Shown here: piece after piece, positions 25,501-32,659 of the stretch | Layout of the letters: the number at the start of each line of letters is the position of its first letter | How positions within the stretch are numbered: the first letter of the stretch is position 1 | Assembly: GCA_017445875.1 (NCBI GenBank) | Contig: JAFSRZ010000008.1 | Coordinates: 1 to 64,000 of the forward strand | Source of the DNA: Oscillospiraceae bacterium | GTDB lineage: Bacteria; Bacillota; Clostridia; Oscillospirales; Oscillospiraceae | Direction of reading: 5' to 3' | DNA: 64,000 nt | Notes under the pieces: model-generated | Database searches by the model: none | The model's input: the letters and a program-made list of their open reading frames with translations, nothing else | What the model was told of the DNA's origin: nothing | Made by a program: the position numbers and the translations under genes

Positions 25501-27416
25501 GCGCCAGAGAACTTGACCGTATCGCGTACTTGCGGGAACTCCAAGACAAAGCGCTGGAACTGGAACAATATTCTTTGGGGTGGTTCAAAGTCCTGCTGGA
25601 ACTGGAAGAGTTAAGCGGCGAGGAGAACAGCCTTGACAGCCGGGAAATTTCGATACGCTTTGGACACGTTGAGTTGGAGCCGGGAACAGTGCGGACGTTG
25701 GTTTTGAGTCAGCCCAGCCGGGGGATACCGCGCTTCATGGAAGACTTGTCCAATATTCCGCTGCTTCTGCGCATGGATTCCGGGAATAAGACTTTAGGCA
25801 TTGAAGTCGTGAGTATCCGGGGCTATTCTCTCCGCGTGAAACTCAAATCCGGCGCGGAACTGGACGATATCGACCTCTCCGCCGTGAAAGAGGCGTGTAT
25901 CGACGCCCGGAACCCGTCCTTCCTGCTGAAAGAGTGGCGGACAGCGTTTGACAGGCTTTCCGTGCCGGATACGGAGAATCTACGCGACAAATTATGTGAA
26001 AATATCCGCTTTATTTTCGGGCCTCCCGGAACAGGCAAGACAACTTATCTTGCGAACGCGGTTCTTCTGCCGCTCATGCGCCGGGAAAAATATGTACGTG
26101 TTCTGGTTCTGACGCCCACCAACAAGGCGGCGGACGTTCTGACGGCGCGGATTATGGAAGTTACGGGGGACGATTTGTCGTGGCGGGAATGGCTTGTACG
26201 CTTCGGAGCCACACAGGACGAGGATATCGAGCGGCGCGGCGCGTACCGGGAAAAGACGTTGGATATCAGGAAATTGTCCCGCAGTGTGACCATTACGACC
26301 ATTGACCGCTTCCCGTACGACTATTTCATGACGGGTTCGGGAGAGCGTCTGACACTGGACGGGTTGCGGTGGGATTACATTGTCTTTGACGAGGCGTCCA
26401 TGATTCCGCTTTTCAAGATAATTTATCCTCTGCACAGAAAAACGCCCCGCGAATTTATCATAGCGGGAGACCCGTTTCAGATTGGCCCGGTTGCGTCCGT
26501 GTCCATCTGGAAAGACGAGAACATTTACAGCATGGTGCAACTGGCGTCTTTCGACGCGCCCCGTACCATTCCCCACAACTACCCGGTGGAGACGCTGACG
26601 ACACAGTACCGGAGTGTCCCGGAGATAGGCGAACTGTTCAGCCGCCTTACCTACGGCGGGATTCTGAAACATTACCGGACTTCGGGCGGACGCAGAAATC
26701 TTGGCTTGGAAAGCGTACTCAAAGTCGAGGCCGTCAATATCGTAAAATTTCCCGTCAGTCAGTACGAGAGCGTCCACCGGGCGAAAAAGCTGGAAAACAG
26801 TCCGTATCAGATATACTCCGCCCTGTTCGCCTATGAGTTCGCTTCGTTTTTAGCGGCACGTATCCACGAGGCGAACAAAGACGAACATTTCCAAATCGGC
26901 ATTATCACGCCGTATAAGGCGCAGGCGGATTTGATTGAAAAGTTACTGCTTTCCTCCGCGACGCCCGACACCGTGGAAGTCATAGCGGGTACTATCCACA
27001 CGTTTCAGGGTGACGAATGCGACATTCTGCTTGCTCTGTTCAATCCGCCGCCGTACATTTCCGCCTCCAAGGAAATGTTCCTCAACAGGCGGAATATTAT
27101 CAATGTTTCCATCAGCCGGGCGCGGGATTACCTGTTCATGCTCATGCCCGACGAACGTACCGAGAATGTGGGAAACCTTGAGATTGTGCTTACGGTCGAG
27201 GGGCTTATCAAAGAACAGGCGGCATGGACAGAGTATCATTCCGCCGAACTGGAAAAGCTGATGTTCCAGAACGAGCGCTTTATAGAGGAAAACACATTTT
27301 CCACCAGTCACCAGAGCGTCAATGTCTACGAAATCCCCGAAAAACGCTATGAAGTCAGAAGCGAGGATTCCGCTGTAGACATACAGAAACGCTATAAAAA
27401 CAATCCTGAGCGTTAA
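22593..27416 (+). CDS. Giant sacsin/Hsp90-like GHKL ATPase fused to an SF1 (Dna2/Upf1-like) helicase
   Basis: A 1607-residue two-engine protein. Residues 1-350 are a GHKL ATPase of the sacsin type, with N-box FIYELLQNADDAG (E48, N52), a NG pair at 75-76 and lid motif IGKFGIGFKAVF (116-127). About 350-870 is a large region of unknown fold. About 870-990 is charged and coiled, with an acidic EEQ-rich patch. From about 1130 there is an SF1 helicase with Walker A GPPGTGKT (1143-1150), Walker B FDEAS (D1266, E1267), GDPFQ, QYRS, a late GTIHTFQGDE and NVSISRARD. It ends in a conserved SVNVYEIPEKRYEVR tail. No nuclease motif is evident. The ATG at 22593 follows GGGGAG. It stands alone behind its own promoter. 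A nucleic-acid surveillance or antiviral role is inference. Confidence 0.88.
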   Translation: MTEQEERYFHLLVNKRTAGADWLDEPFMSGVKVSVTEKYSDSAHFIYELLQNADDAGATSARFVLYPDKLIFAHNGTERFTISDPDTEQEDRERGTLGHINAITSIGHSTKNKAKIGKFGIGFKAVFQYTATPCIYDPDIFFRITRFIVPERLDTDYPERKAEETLFVFPFDNGKMSKKDAYADISEKLRTLSFPVLFLSKLETVTFQAGDDSGAYGKQTLQTRTFGDTAAQLLELSGERGKEHLWLFSRSDESGRMYSAGFFLNEAGKLRKCDEAAFCFFPTKEQTGLNFIIHAPFLLTDSREGIKAGEKHNKTMIELLANLAADSLSYLRDIGEESGVRLIDDGILNIIPTDSNRFQNSGGRISFAPFYEAIKKKLQTDKLLPTKTGYAVSRHAYYADSLEIMDVFTDEHLQYMTKDPDAQWIFVTTGAKSAYVKDLIGFHRIISEHDIFYGRLRSSLRRALIRGIDAAFIERQPLAWLHKFYKWVSESEARKELARKRPLFLSKNGKALPAYDDNNRLILFLPSGEMPLEEKTVHPALLENEQTAAFLESLGITEPSKRDYIYNEILSQYEDDADIDTEPHFKLFFAYYRECPNAETDSFIDLIRGCEFVSYSSAKDATIYRGCASDLYFPTKQLREYFAAKPETLFVDWKGYLPLVKDNERKYLESFLSELGVKKTVSISVEPISSNVGVTRRYDWFSGHRHSDTWWEPRIDGLQEALRAIKSSKSESQSVTLWNVLLGFMESLPKGKTLAASLTGTFEHWPQGKGNHAHRTGTFDSQDMSGLRQKPWLVDKDGQFLPPCEMTRESLSPLYDDKHACAKELIDFLQFKPVAPPVDQNRYLTKKQRALLALAEAAEKAGVTDSAELLRFIEEGKKADERRRNRERNQDTQRENDAYESDTDAPDEEQTIAPSVRRTRRDIIRRTHSVPTYPKEPPEPKARQDAGDWDEYTRPTVDYAKKLEREEEKSARELDRIAYLRELQDKALELEQYSLGWFKVLLELEELSGEENSLDSREISIRFGHVELEPGTVRTLVLSQPSRGIPRFMEDLSNIPLLLRMDSGNKTLGIEVVSIRGYSLRVKLKSGAELDDIDLSAVKEACIDARNPSFLLKEWRTAFDRLSVPDTENLRDKLCENIRFIFGPPGTGKTTYLANAVLLPLMRREKYVRVLVLTPTNKAADVLTARIMEVTGDDLSWREWLVRFGATQDEDIERRGAYREKTLDIRKLSRSVTITTIDRFPYDYFMTGSGERLTLDGLRWDYIVFDEASMIPLFKIIYPLHRKTPREFIIAGDPFQIGPVASVSIWKDENIYSMVQLASFDAPRTIPHNYPVETLTTQYRSVPEIGELFSRLTYGGILKHYRTSGGRRNLGLESVLKVEAVNIVKFPVSQYESVHRAKKLENSPYQIYSALFAYEFASFLAARIHEANKDEHFQIGIITPYKAQADLIEKLLLSSATPDTVEVIAGTIHTFQGDECDILLALFNPPPYISASKEMFLNRRNIINVSISRARDYLFMLMPDERTENVGNLEIVLTVEGLIKEQAAWTEYHSAELEKLMFQNERFIEENTFSTSHQSVNVYEIPEKRYEVRSEDSAVDIQKRYKNNPER

Positions 27417-27424
27417 GTCTGGCG

Positions 27425-27624
27425 CGTATGGGGTTCAAGATATTCGTGCTGGCGGCGTGTCTTTTCGGGGCAGTCGAACCATGTTCTTTCAAGGACTGAT
27501 AAAGCGTATAATCACGCGCCCACGGGAATTTGTCGCGGAACTCCCGTGCGGCGTGTGCGGTCTCCGGCGTGATACGGGAGAACGCTTTCCGAAACAGCGC
27601 CGGGCGCGATTGCGTCCAGCGCCG
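27425..27624 (-). pseudogene. Possible gene remnant in the 281-bp gap after the helicase
   Basis: A stop-bounded minus-strand frame opens right after a TAG at 27627-27625. It reads PALFRKAFSRITPETAHAA, then FRDKFPWARDYTLYQ, which looks protein-like in composition. It has no start codon and runs on antisense into the helicase gene. It may be the tail of a deleted gene. I do not recognise the family, and chance coding cannot be excluded. Confidence 0.3.
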
Positions 27625-27697
27625 CTATAGTACAATTTCCGCCAACAGGCAAGACTTTCGGAAATAACATATATTTATGATTTCGTGTTTTTCCGCG

Positions 27698-28867
27698 TCA
27701 GTTTGTTTTCAGGGAATGGGGGCCGAAACTGTGCGGGAGCAGTTCGCGTAAAGTGTAGGTTTTCTCCTGTCCGTCGCCGTTGAGGCTGATAACCTCCATG
27801 TCCGGGGAGAACTCCGCCATAACCTGCCGACAAATTCCGCACGGCATACAGAAGTCACGGCCTTTCCCGGCAATGACAATCCGCGTGAAGCGGAGACGCC
27901 CTTCCGCGACCGCGTGAAATACCGCGTTCCGCTCGGCACAGATTCCCGCCGGGTACACCGCGTTCTCGACGTTACAGCCCGTGAATACAGTACCGTCCTC
28001 GCATTCCAGCGCCGCGCCCACCGGGAAATGAGAGTACGGCACGTAAGCGCGGCCTAACATGCTTCGGGCGGCGTCCTTGAGTTGTTCGTGCGTGACAACA
28101 GGGATGTCCCGTTTCCGGGCGTACTGTTCGGCGCGGGAACCCGTCCGGGCGCGGACGACCAAACGCGGACAGCCCCGGAACGCGTTTTCCCCGATGACCT
28201 CCACGCCGTCGGGAATCGACACACTTAAAAGTCCGGTACAGTTCTCGAAAGCGTAATCCGCGATTTCCTTCGTGTCCGCCGGAATCGTGACGCTTGTCAG
28301 GGAAGTACAATTTCGGAACGCGCAGTAGTCGATAGTCTTGACCGTGCGGGGCAAGTCCACCCGCGACAGCGACGCGCAGTCGGCGAACGCGTATTCACGA
28401 ATGACCGTGGCCTCGGCGGGTAAATCGACCGTCAGCAGATTCTTACAGCCCATGAACACGCCGTAATCAATCTCTCGGATACCGTTCGGAATCGTGACGC
28501 TCCGCAGGCTTTCGCAGTTCTGGAAGGCGCGGTTGCCGATTTTCGACACGCCCGACGGGATTTCGAGACTTTTCAGCGCCTTGCACCCCGCGAACGCCCA
28601 GCAGCCGATTTCCCGCAGACTTTGCGGCAACTGCACACTGTTCAGGTTACTGCACCCCGAAAACGCACCGGTGGGGCTTTCGGAGAAGAAATCGCCCCGG
28701 ATTTCCTCGACGCCCTCCGGGAGTGTCAGACTGCGCATGGCGATGAAGTTCAGAAAGACACCCTGTCCGACAGCCCGCACACCCGAAGGAATGACAATAT
28801 TGCCGCCGGGGCCTGTATACTTTGTCAAAATGCCGTCCTTGACCGCGAATCCCTCTTTGTTTGTCAT
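27698..28867 (-). CDS. BspA-type leucine-rich repeat protein fused to cytidine deaminase
   Basis: A 389-residue fusion. Residues ~25-250 hold about nine LRR_5 repeats of the form LxSVTIPxGxxEIxxxAFxxCxxL. Residues ~260-389 are a complete cytidine deaminase with YVPYSHFPVGAA, the zinc/catalytic motif CAERNA, and PCGICRQVMAEF supplying the other two zinc Cys. There is no signal peptide, so the repeats are cytoplasmic. Cytidine deaminase recycles cytidine and deoxycytidine to the uridine forms. The start at 28867 is set by GGAGTGG; the longer frame runs through the promoter. It is convergent with the helicase gene. Confidence 0.9.
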   Translation of the reverse strand: MTNKEGFAVKDGILTKYTGPGGNIVIPSGVRAVGQGVFLNFIAMRSLTLPEGVEEIRGDFFSESPTGAFSGCSNLNSVQLPQSLREIGCWAFAGCKALKSLEIPSGVSKIGNRAFQNCESLRSVTIPNGIREIDYGVFMGCKNLLTVDLPAEATVIREYAFADCASLSRVDLPRTVKTIDYCAFRNCTSLTSVTIPADTKEIADYAFENCTGLLSVSIPDGVEVIGENAFRGCPRLVVRARTGSRAEQYARKRDIPVVTHEQLKDAARSMLGRAYVPYSHFPVGAALECEDGTVFTGCNVENAVYPAGICAERNAVFHAVAEGRLRFTRIVIAGKGRDFCMPCGICRQVMAEFSPDMEVISLNGDGQEKTYTLRELLPHSFGPHSLKTN

Positions 28868-28909
28868 GATAACTCCACTCCTTGTGTCGGATTTGTACAC
28901 CTTAGCGCA

Positions 28910-28938
28910 AGTATACCTTGTTTCGGGCGAAAAAACAA
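28910..28938 (-). promoter_or_regulatory. Promoter of the LRR-deaminase gene
   Basis: TTGTTT (28938-28933), 17-bp spacer, TATACT (28915-28910), about 43 bp upstream of the ATG. Confidence 0.7.
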
Positions 28939-28985
28939 CAGGTATCCGGCAAAAAAATACCGTCCCCGTGGACGGATAGTGAAAT

Positions 28986-29017
28986 ATCCCGACGACCTTT
29001 GTCAAGGCCGCCGGGAT
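28986..29017 (-). terminator. Terminator after the EF-hand-like gene
   Basis: ATCCCG-RCG-RCCTT arms pair across a 4-nt loop (14 bp with G-T pairs), followed on the minus strand by ATTTC, 7 bp after the stop. Confidence 0.65.
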
Positions 29018-29024
29018 TGCGTGT

Positions 29025-30191
29025 TCAGCAGTGCAAGTCCACATGACTGAGTGTCCCGGCCTCGCCGGTCTCTTTGAGATAGATTCCCGTCTTGCGGATA
29101 ACGCCGTTTGTCTCGTTGGTCTGCGCGTCGTTCAACGAAAATTCCGTGTCCGCGCTTCCCAGATAAATCGCGCCGACATTGGCCTCTTTCAGATTCATGA
29201 GTTTGTCGTTGCCCTGCGCGTCCTTTGTCCAGACGCGGAGTTTGGAGTAAACCGCGTCGTTTTCGTCAATCCAGCCGTTGCCGTCACCGTCGTGCGCGGC
29301 TAAGTCCGCGAAACCGTCGCCGGATTTCGTGCCGAATAACTCGCTTCCGTCGTCAATGACGCCGTTTTCGTTGTTGTCGAGCGCCAGAAAGCCGCTTCCC
29401 GCGCCCGCAAAGGAAATTGTCTCGTTTTCGCCGTCGCTGTCAAGGTCAAACTGGAATTTTGCGCCGCTTAAAGAGGTTACGTCGCTGTCCAGATTGATAA
29501 TGAGCGGGTCCATCAGAATGACCTCTTCCGACGAAAACGCCTCATGTGTCGCCGTGAAGGAGCGCGACATATTCAGCGCCACGTCAAAGTGGATACTGCG
29601 CCCGTCCTCCGTGACCGCGACACCCTGTGACTGAAATGTCGTGGCCTCGCTCTCGGAGAATGTGACATTTTCGGACGTAACCCGCTTCCACGCGGTTCCG
29701 GCCTGTGTGGTGCCGATTCCGGTCAGTCTCCCGTTGAGCGTGCGCGGTTGAATGCCGAACATCCGGGAACGCGTGTCGACCGCCTGACAGTCGGGACTTC
29801 GCAAGTCAAGGGCGTCGCCCTTTTTGAGTTCCCCAAGGTGGAGCGGGTCGAACTTTGTTTTCCCGTTGAGGCTTTTCAGCATGGCCTGTAAAATGCCCTC
29901 TTTGATTTTTGCGACCGCGTCCTCAAAGTCGGACATACTCCACTGCGGCGGACTGTCCAGCGTCTGGAGGGCGTTTAACTGTTCCTGTGCCTTGTCCTGC
30001 TGTTTCTGTTGCTGTGACTGTAGTTTCTGCGCCGCCGCCGACACGGTGTCCGCCGACGCCTCGTAGACCGCCGCGAGCCGGGTCATGGAATTTCCGTCGA
30101 CGCTGACTTCCATGACTGTCTTTTTCGCGGAAGCGTGGGATTCGTACGCGTGACTGGAAGTCATGGAAACCTGACTGCTGTCAATTTTCAT
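29025..30191 (-). CDS. EF-hand-like calcium-binding repeat protein, putative flagellar-regulon member
   Basis: A 388-residue protein without a signal peptide. The N-terminus (MKIDSSQVSMTSSHAYES) is polar. Residues ~55-95 are a Gln-rich helix. The C-terminal half has acidic calcium-loop-like motifs: DLDSDGENE, DNNENGVIDDG and DGDGNGWIDEND. A following ELFGTKSGDGFADL segment recurs, as I recall, in uncharacterised clostridial and selenomonad proteins. The start at 30191 has GGGGAGG upstream; the eight-codon upstream extension is discarded. Its promoter is of sigma-28 type, so it is probably made with flagella. Function unknown; secretion through the flagellar apparatus is speculation. Confidence 0.75.
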   Translation of the reverse strand: MKIDSSQVSMTSSHAYESHASAKKTVMEVSVDGNSMTRLAAVYEASADTVSAAAQKLQSQQQKQQDKAQEQLNALQTLDSPPQWSMSDFEDAVAKIKEGILQAMLKSLNGKTKFDPLHLGELKKGDALDLRSPDCQAVDTRSRMFGIQPRTLNGRLTGIGTTQAGTAWKRVTSENVTFSESEATTFQSQGVAVTEDGRSIHFDVALNMSRSFTATHEAFSSEEVILMDPLIINLDSDVTSLSGAKFQFDLDSDGENETISFAGAGSGFLALDNNENGVIDDGSELFGTKSGDGFADLAAHDGDGNGWIDENDAVYSKLRVWTKDAQGNDKLMNLKEANVGAIYLGSADTEFSLNDAQTNETNGVIRKTGIYLKETGEAGTLSHVDLHC

Positions 30192-30232
30192 AATCAATTC
30201 GCCTCCCCGATACATGTTTCTTTACATATACT

Positions 30233-30259
30233 ATATCGGCTGACCGGCGCGAAACTTAA
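30233..30259 (-). promoter_or_regulatory. Sigma-28 (SigD/FliA)-type promoter
   Basis: TTAAGTTT (30259-30252), 11-bp spacer, GCCGATAT (30240-30233). The FliA consensus is TAAAGTTT-N11-GCCGATAA, so only two positions differ and the spacing is exact. The likely start lies about 35 nt before the ATG. Confidence 0.65.
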
Positions 30260-30305
30260 GAAATGTCGGGCAAATATTTTACGTATACACTATTTTCATA
30301 CCGGC

Positions 30306-30334
30306 TTGACAGGAAAGACACGACATGGTATCAT
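30306..30334 (+). promoter_or_regulatory. Promoter of mnmA
   Basis: TTGACA, 17-bp spacer, TATCAT, 25 bp upstream of the ATG. Confidence 0.7.
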
Positions 30335-30359
30335 TTCGGCGACGAAAAGAGGTGTCAGT

Positions 30360-31403
30360 ATGGGCAGAAAAGTCATGATTGCCATGAGCGGCGGCGTGGA
30401 TTCGAGTGTCACGGCGTGGCTGTTGCTCCGACAGGGCTATGACTGCGTGGGCTTGACCATGCGTCAGCGCGACGAAACCGCCGATATACACGACGCCGCC
30501 GACGTGGCGCGGCGGCTGGGCATTCCGCACACCGTCGCGGACTTGCGCGGGGTGTTCCGTGAACACGTAATCGCGCCGTTTGTGCGGAGTTACGAGCGCG
30601 GCGACACGCCCAACCCGTGCGTAACCTGCAACCGCTATCTGAAATTCGGGACGCTGTTGGATATCGCCCGCGACATGGGCGCGGACTACATCGCCACCGG
30701 ACACTATGCCCGGATTTGCTGGACGCCTTCGGTGTCGCGCTGGGCAGTCCGCAAGGGATTGGAGGCCGCCCGCGACCAAAGTTACGTGTTGGCGTGTCTG
30801 ACACAGGCACAGCTTTCGCGGACGCTGTTCCCGCTCGGACGCCTCACGAAAGCCGAAACGCGTCAAATCGCCGCCGAACAAGGCTTTGTCAACGCGCACA
30901 AACACGACAGTCAGGACATATGTTTCATTCCCGATGGCGACTACGCCGGATTTCTGGAACGCTACACCGGCAAAACGTACCCGCCCGGCGACATTCTCGA
31001 CACGGACGGGCATGTGTTAGGCGTACACCGTGGCGCGGTGCGCTACACACCCGGACAACGCAAAGGATTAGGCGTCAGCGCCCCGACACCGCTGTATGTG
31101 TGCGGAAAGTCGATGTCGGACAACACGGTGACACTCGGCACGAATGAAATGTTGTTCCGGCGGGAGTTAGTGTCGGACGACTGGACATGGGGCGCGATTC
31201 CGCCGCCGGATACGCCGTTCCGGGCTTGCGCGAAGATTCGCTATCACCACACGGAAGCCCCCGCCGATGTGTCGCCGTCGCCGGACGGCACGGTGACAAT
31301 ACGTTTCGACGCGCCCCAGCGCGCCATTACCACCGGACAGGCCGTCGTACTGTATCACAATGACACAGTTCTTGGCGGCGGCACGATTACCGCTGTAATA
31401 TGA
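30360..31403 (+). CDS. mnmA: tRNA-specific 2-thiouridylase MnmA
   Basis: Adds the 2-thio group to wobble uridine of Lys, Glu and Gln tRNAs (347 aa, family ~360). The PP-loop is AMSGGVDSSVTAWLL near the N-terminus. The catalytic Cys pair is NPCVTCN and SQDICF, and TKAETR is the expected conserved segment. The ATG at 30360 has AGAGGTG upstream; the frame runs further 5' through the promoter region and that part is not coding. A strong terminator follows, so the gene is a single transcription unit. Confidence 0.95.
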   Translation: MGRKVMIAMSGGVDSSVTAWLLLRQGYDCVGLTMRQRDETADIHDAADVARRLGIPHTVADLRGVFREHVIAPFVRSYERGDTPNPCVTCNRYLKFGTLLDIARDMGADYIATGHYARICWTPSVSRWAVRKGLEAARDQSYVLACLTQAQLSRTLFPLGRLTKAETRQIAAEQGFVNAHKHDSQDICFIPDGDYAGFLERYTGKTYPPGDILDTDGHVLGVHRGAVRYTPGQRKGLGVSAPTPLYVCGKSMSDNTVTLGTNEMLFRRELVSDDWTWGAIPPPDTPFRACAKIRYHHTEAPADVSPSPDGTVTIRFDAPQRAITTGQAVVLYHNDTVLGGGTITAVI

Positions 31404-31415
31404 GACCCGCAACAA

Positions 31416-31452
31416 AAAGCGTCCCGTCCCCGTTGAGAGGACAGGACGCTTT
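31416..31452 (+). terminator. Terminator of mnmA
   Basis: AAAGCGTCC pairs with GGACGCTTT, with additional inner GTCC/GGAC pairing. Confidence 0.75.
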
Positions 31453-31511
31453 CACCGGCGCGACGCGCCACCCTCCCCGCCTCCTCTGTCACCGCAAGGC
31501 GGCAGAGGGGC
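31453..31511. repeat. Dispersed palindromic intergenic repeat, partial copy
   Basis: Shares GACGCGCCACCCTCCCC with the copy at 43834, followed by a CACCGCAAGGCGGCAGAGGGG-like hairpin part as in the other copies. Confidence 0.6.
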
Positions 31512-31550
31512 GAAACGCATACTTTACGCAAGACGCGGAACATCTTCATA

Positions 31551-31580
31551 TTGACATTCCGGGAAGCGAAACTGTATAAT
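31551..31580 (+). promoter_or_regulatory. Promoter of the TRAP-type binding protein gene
   Basis: Perfect TTGACA, 18-bp spacer, perfect TATAAT. Confidence 0.8.
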
Positions 31581-31616
31581 ACAGCGTAACATGAACCATT
31601 ACAGGGGGATTTTTCC

Positions 31617-32606
31617 GTGAAGTTGTGGAAAATAATGGTACCACTTGCCGCGGCGGTCGTACTGCTTGCCGGGTGCGGCGGAAAGTTAGGGGCGCAGACG
31701 TTGAAAATGAACGTCGGCGCGGCGGAGGGTACAGTCTGGCATACCGCCGCCGACACCTTCGCGCAATTAGTCGAGGAGAATACCGGCGGGCGCTGGCACG
31801 TGGATATCGCCTACGCCGCGTCCGTGGAGGACAATATACGAACCCTGAACCGCCTCTTGGACGGGAAAGCGGACATCGACCTCCGGGCGGTGTCGGACTT
31901 GCGGGAACTGGAAGCGCGGTTGTCGGTACTTTCGTTGCCGTGGCTGTTCACGGACTATCAGGACGTGGACAGGCGTCTATTCAACGGAAGCGGCGGGGAG
32001 GCCGTGCGGAATCTGATTCGCGCCACGGGACTGGAACCGCTTTCGTTAGCCGAAAACGGCTTCTATCAGGTGACAAACGACCGCCGCCCGATAGCGGCTC
32101 CGGCGGATTTCCGCTGGCTGACAATCCGCGTCGGGGACAGCGTGTCGGAAGCGGCACTGTTTACGGGCTTCGGCGCGGAACCTGTCCGAATGGACTGGGG
32201 CGAGACATTCGCCGCACTCCGGGACGGTGCCGTTTTGGGACAGCAGAACACGTTAGAGGCGATACGCGCCGCGCAAGTCGACCGTGTACAGCGGTACTTG
32301 ACGGTCTGGAACTGTGTCTATGACCCGTTATGCCTGAGCGTATCGGCGGAACTCTGGGCGAGGCTGTCCGACGGGGACAAGGAAGTGTTCTATTCCGCGG
32401 CGCGGGAGGCCTGCGCCGCCGAAATCGCCGCTTCCCGCGCACAGGATACCGAAATTTTGTCGAGACTGCGTAACTCCGGCGTACAGGTCACAGTCTTGGC
32501 ACAACGGCAGATACAGGCATTCCGCGCCGCCGCCGAGCCGGTTTACGCGGCGTGGCGCGGCGACCACGGCGACGAGTTGCTTTCCGCGCTGGGCTATTCC
32601 GGCTGA
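31617..32606 (+). CDS. TRAP-type C4-dicarboxylate-like solute-binding lipoprotein (DctP family)
   Basis: Extracytoplasmic binding protein (329 aa) with a lipoprotein signal (VVLLAGC, Cys at about 20). The DctP fold is suggested by the early AAEGTVWHTAADTFAQLVEE, LDGKADIDLR, and the ENGFYQVTNDRRPI segment. The GTG start at 31617 has AGGGGGA 8 nt upstream. TRAP systems also need DctQ and DctM membrane subunits, and neither is encoded nearby, so it is an orphan here. The conserved substrate Arg expected in the middle of DctP proteins is probably in the LTIRVGD segment. Confidence 0.85.
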   Translation: MKLWKIMVPLAAAVVLLAGCGGKLGAQTLKMNVGAAEGTVWHTAADTFAQLVEENTGGRWHVDIAYAASVEDNIRTLNRLLDGKADIDLRAVSDLRELEARLSVLSLPWLFTDYQDVDRRLFNGSGGEAVRNLIRATGLEPLSLAENGFYQVTNDRRPIAAPADFRWLTIRVGDSVSEAALFTGFGAEPVRMDWGETFAALRDGAVLGQQNTLEAIRAAQVDRVQRYLTVWNCVYDPLCLSVSAELWARLSDGDKEVFYSAAREACAAEIAASRAQDTEILSRLRNSGVQVTVLAQRQIQAFRAAAEPVYAAWRGDHGDELLSALGYSG

Positions 32607-32659
32607 CACGCGCATAGTCTCAACAGAGGAAGATTTTCAGGAAACAGGGGGGAATTATC

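Noticed and set aside
30135..30359. Upstream extension of mnmA
   Set aside because: It would place the mnmA promoter and the divergent sigma-28 promoter inside coding sequence; the PP-loop follows the ATG at 30360 at the standard distance.
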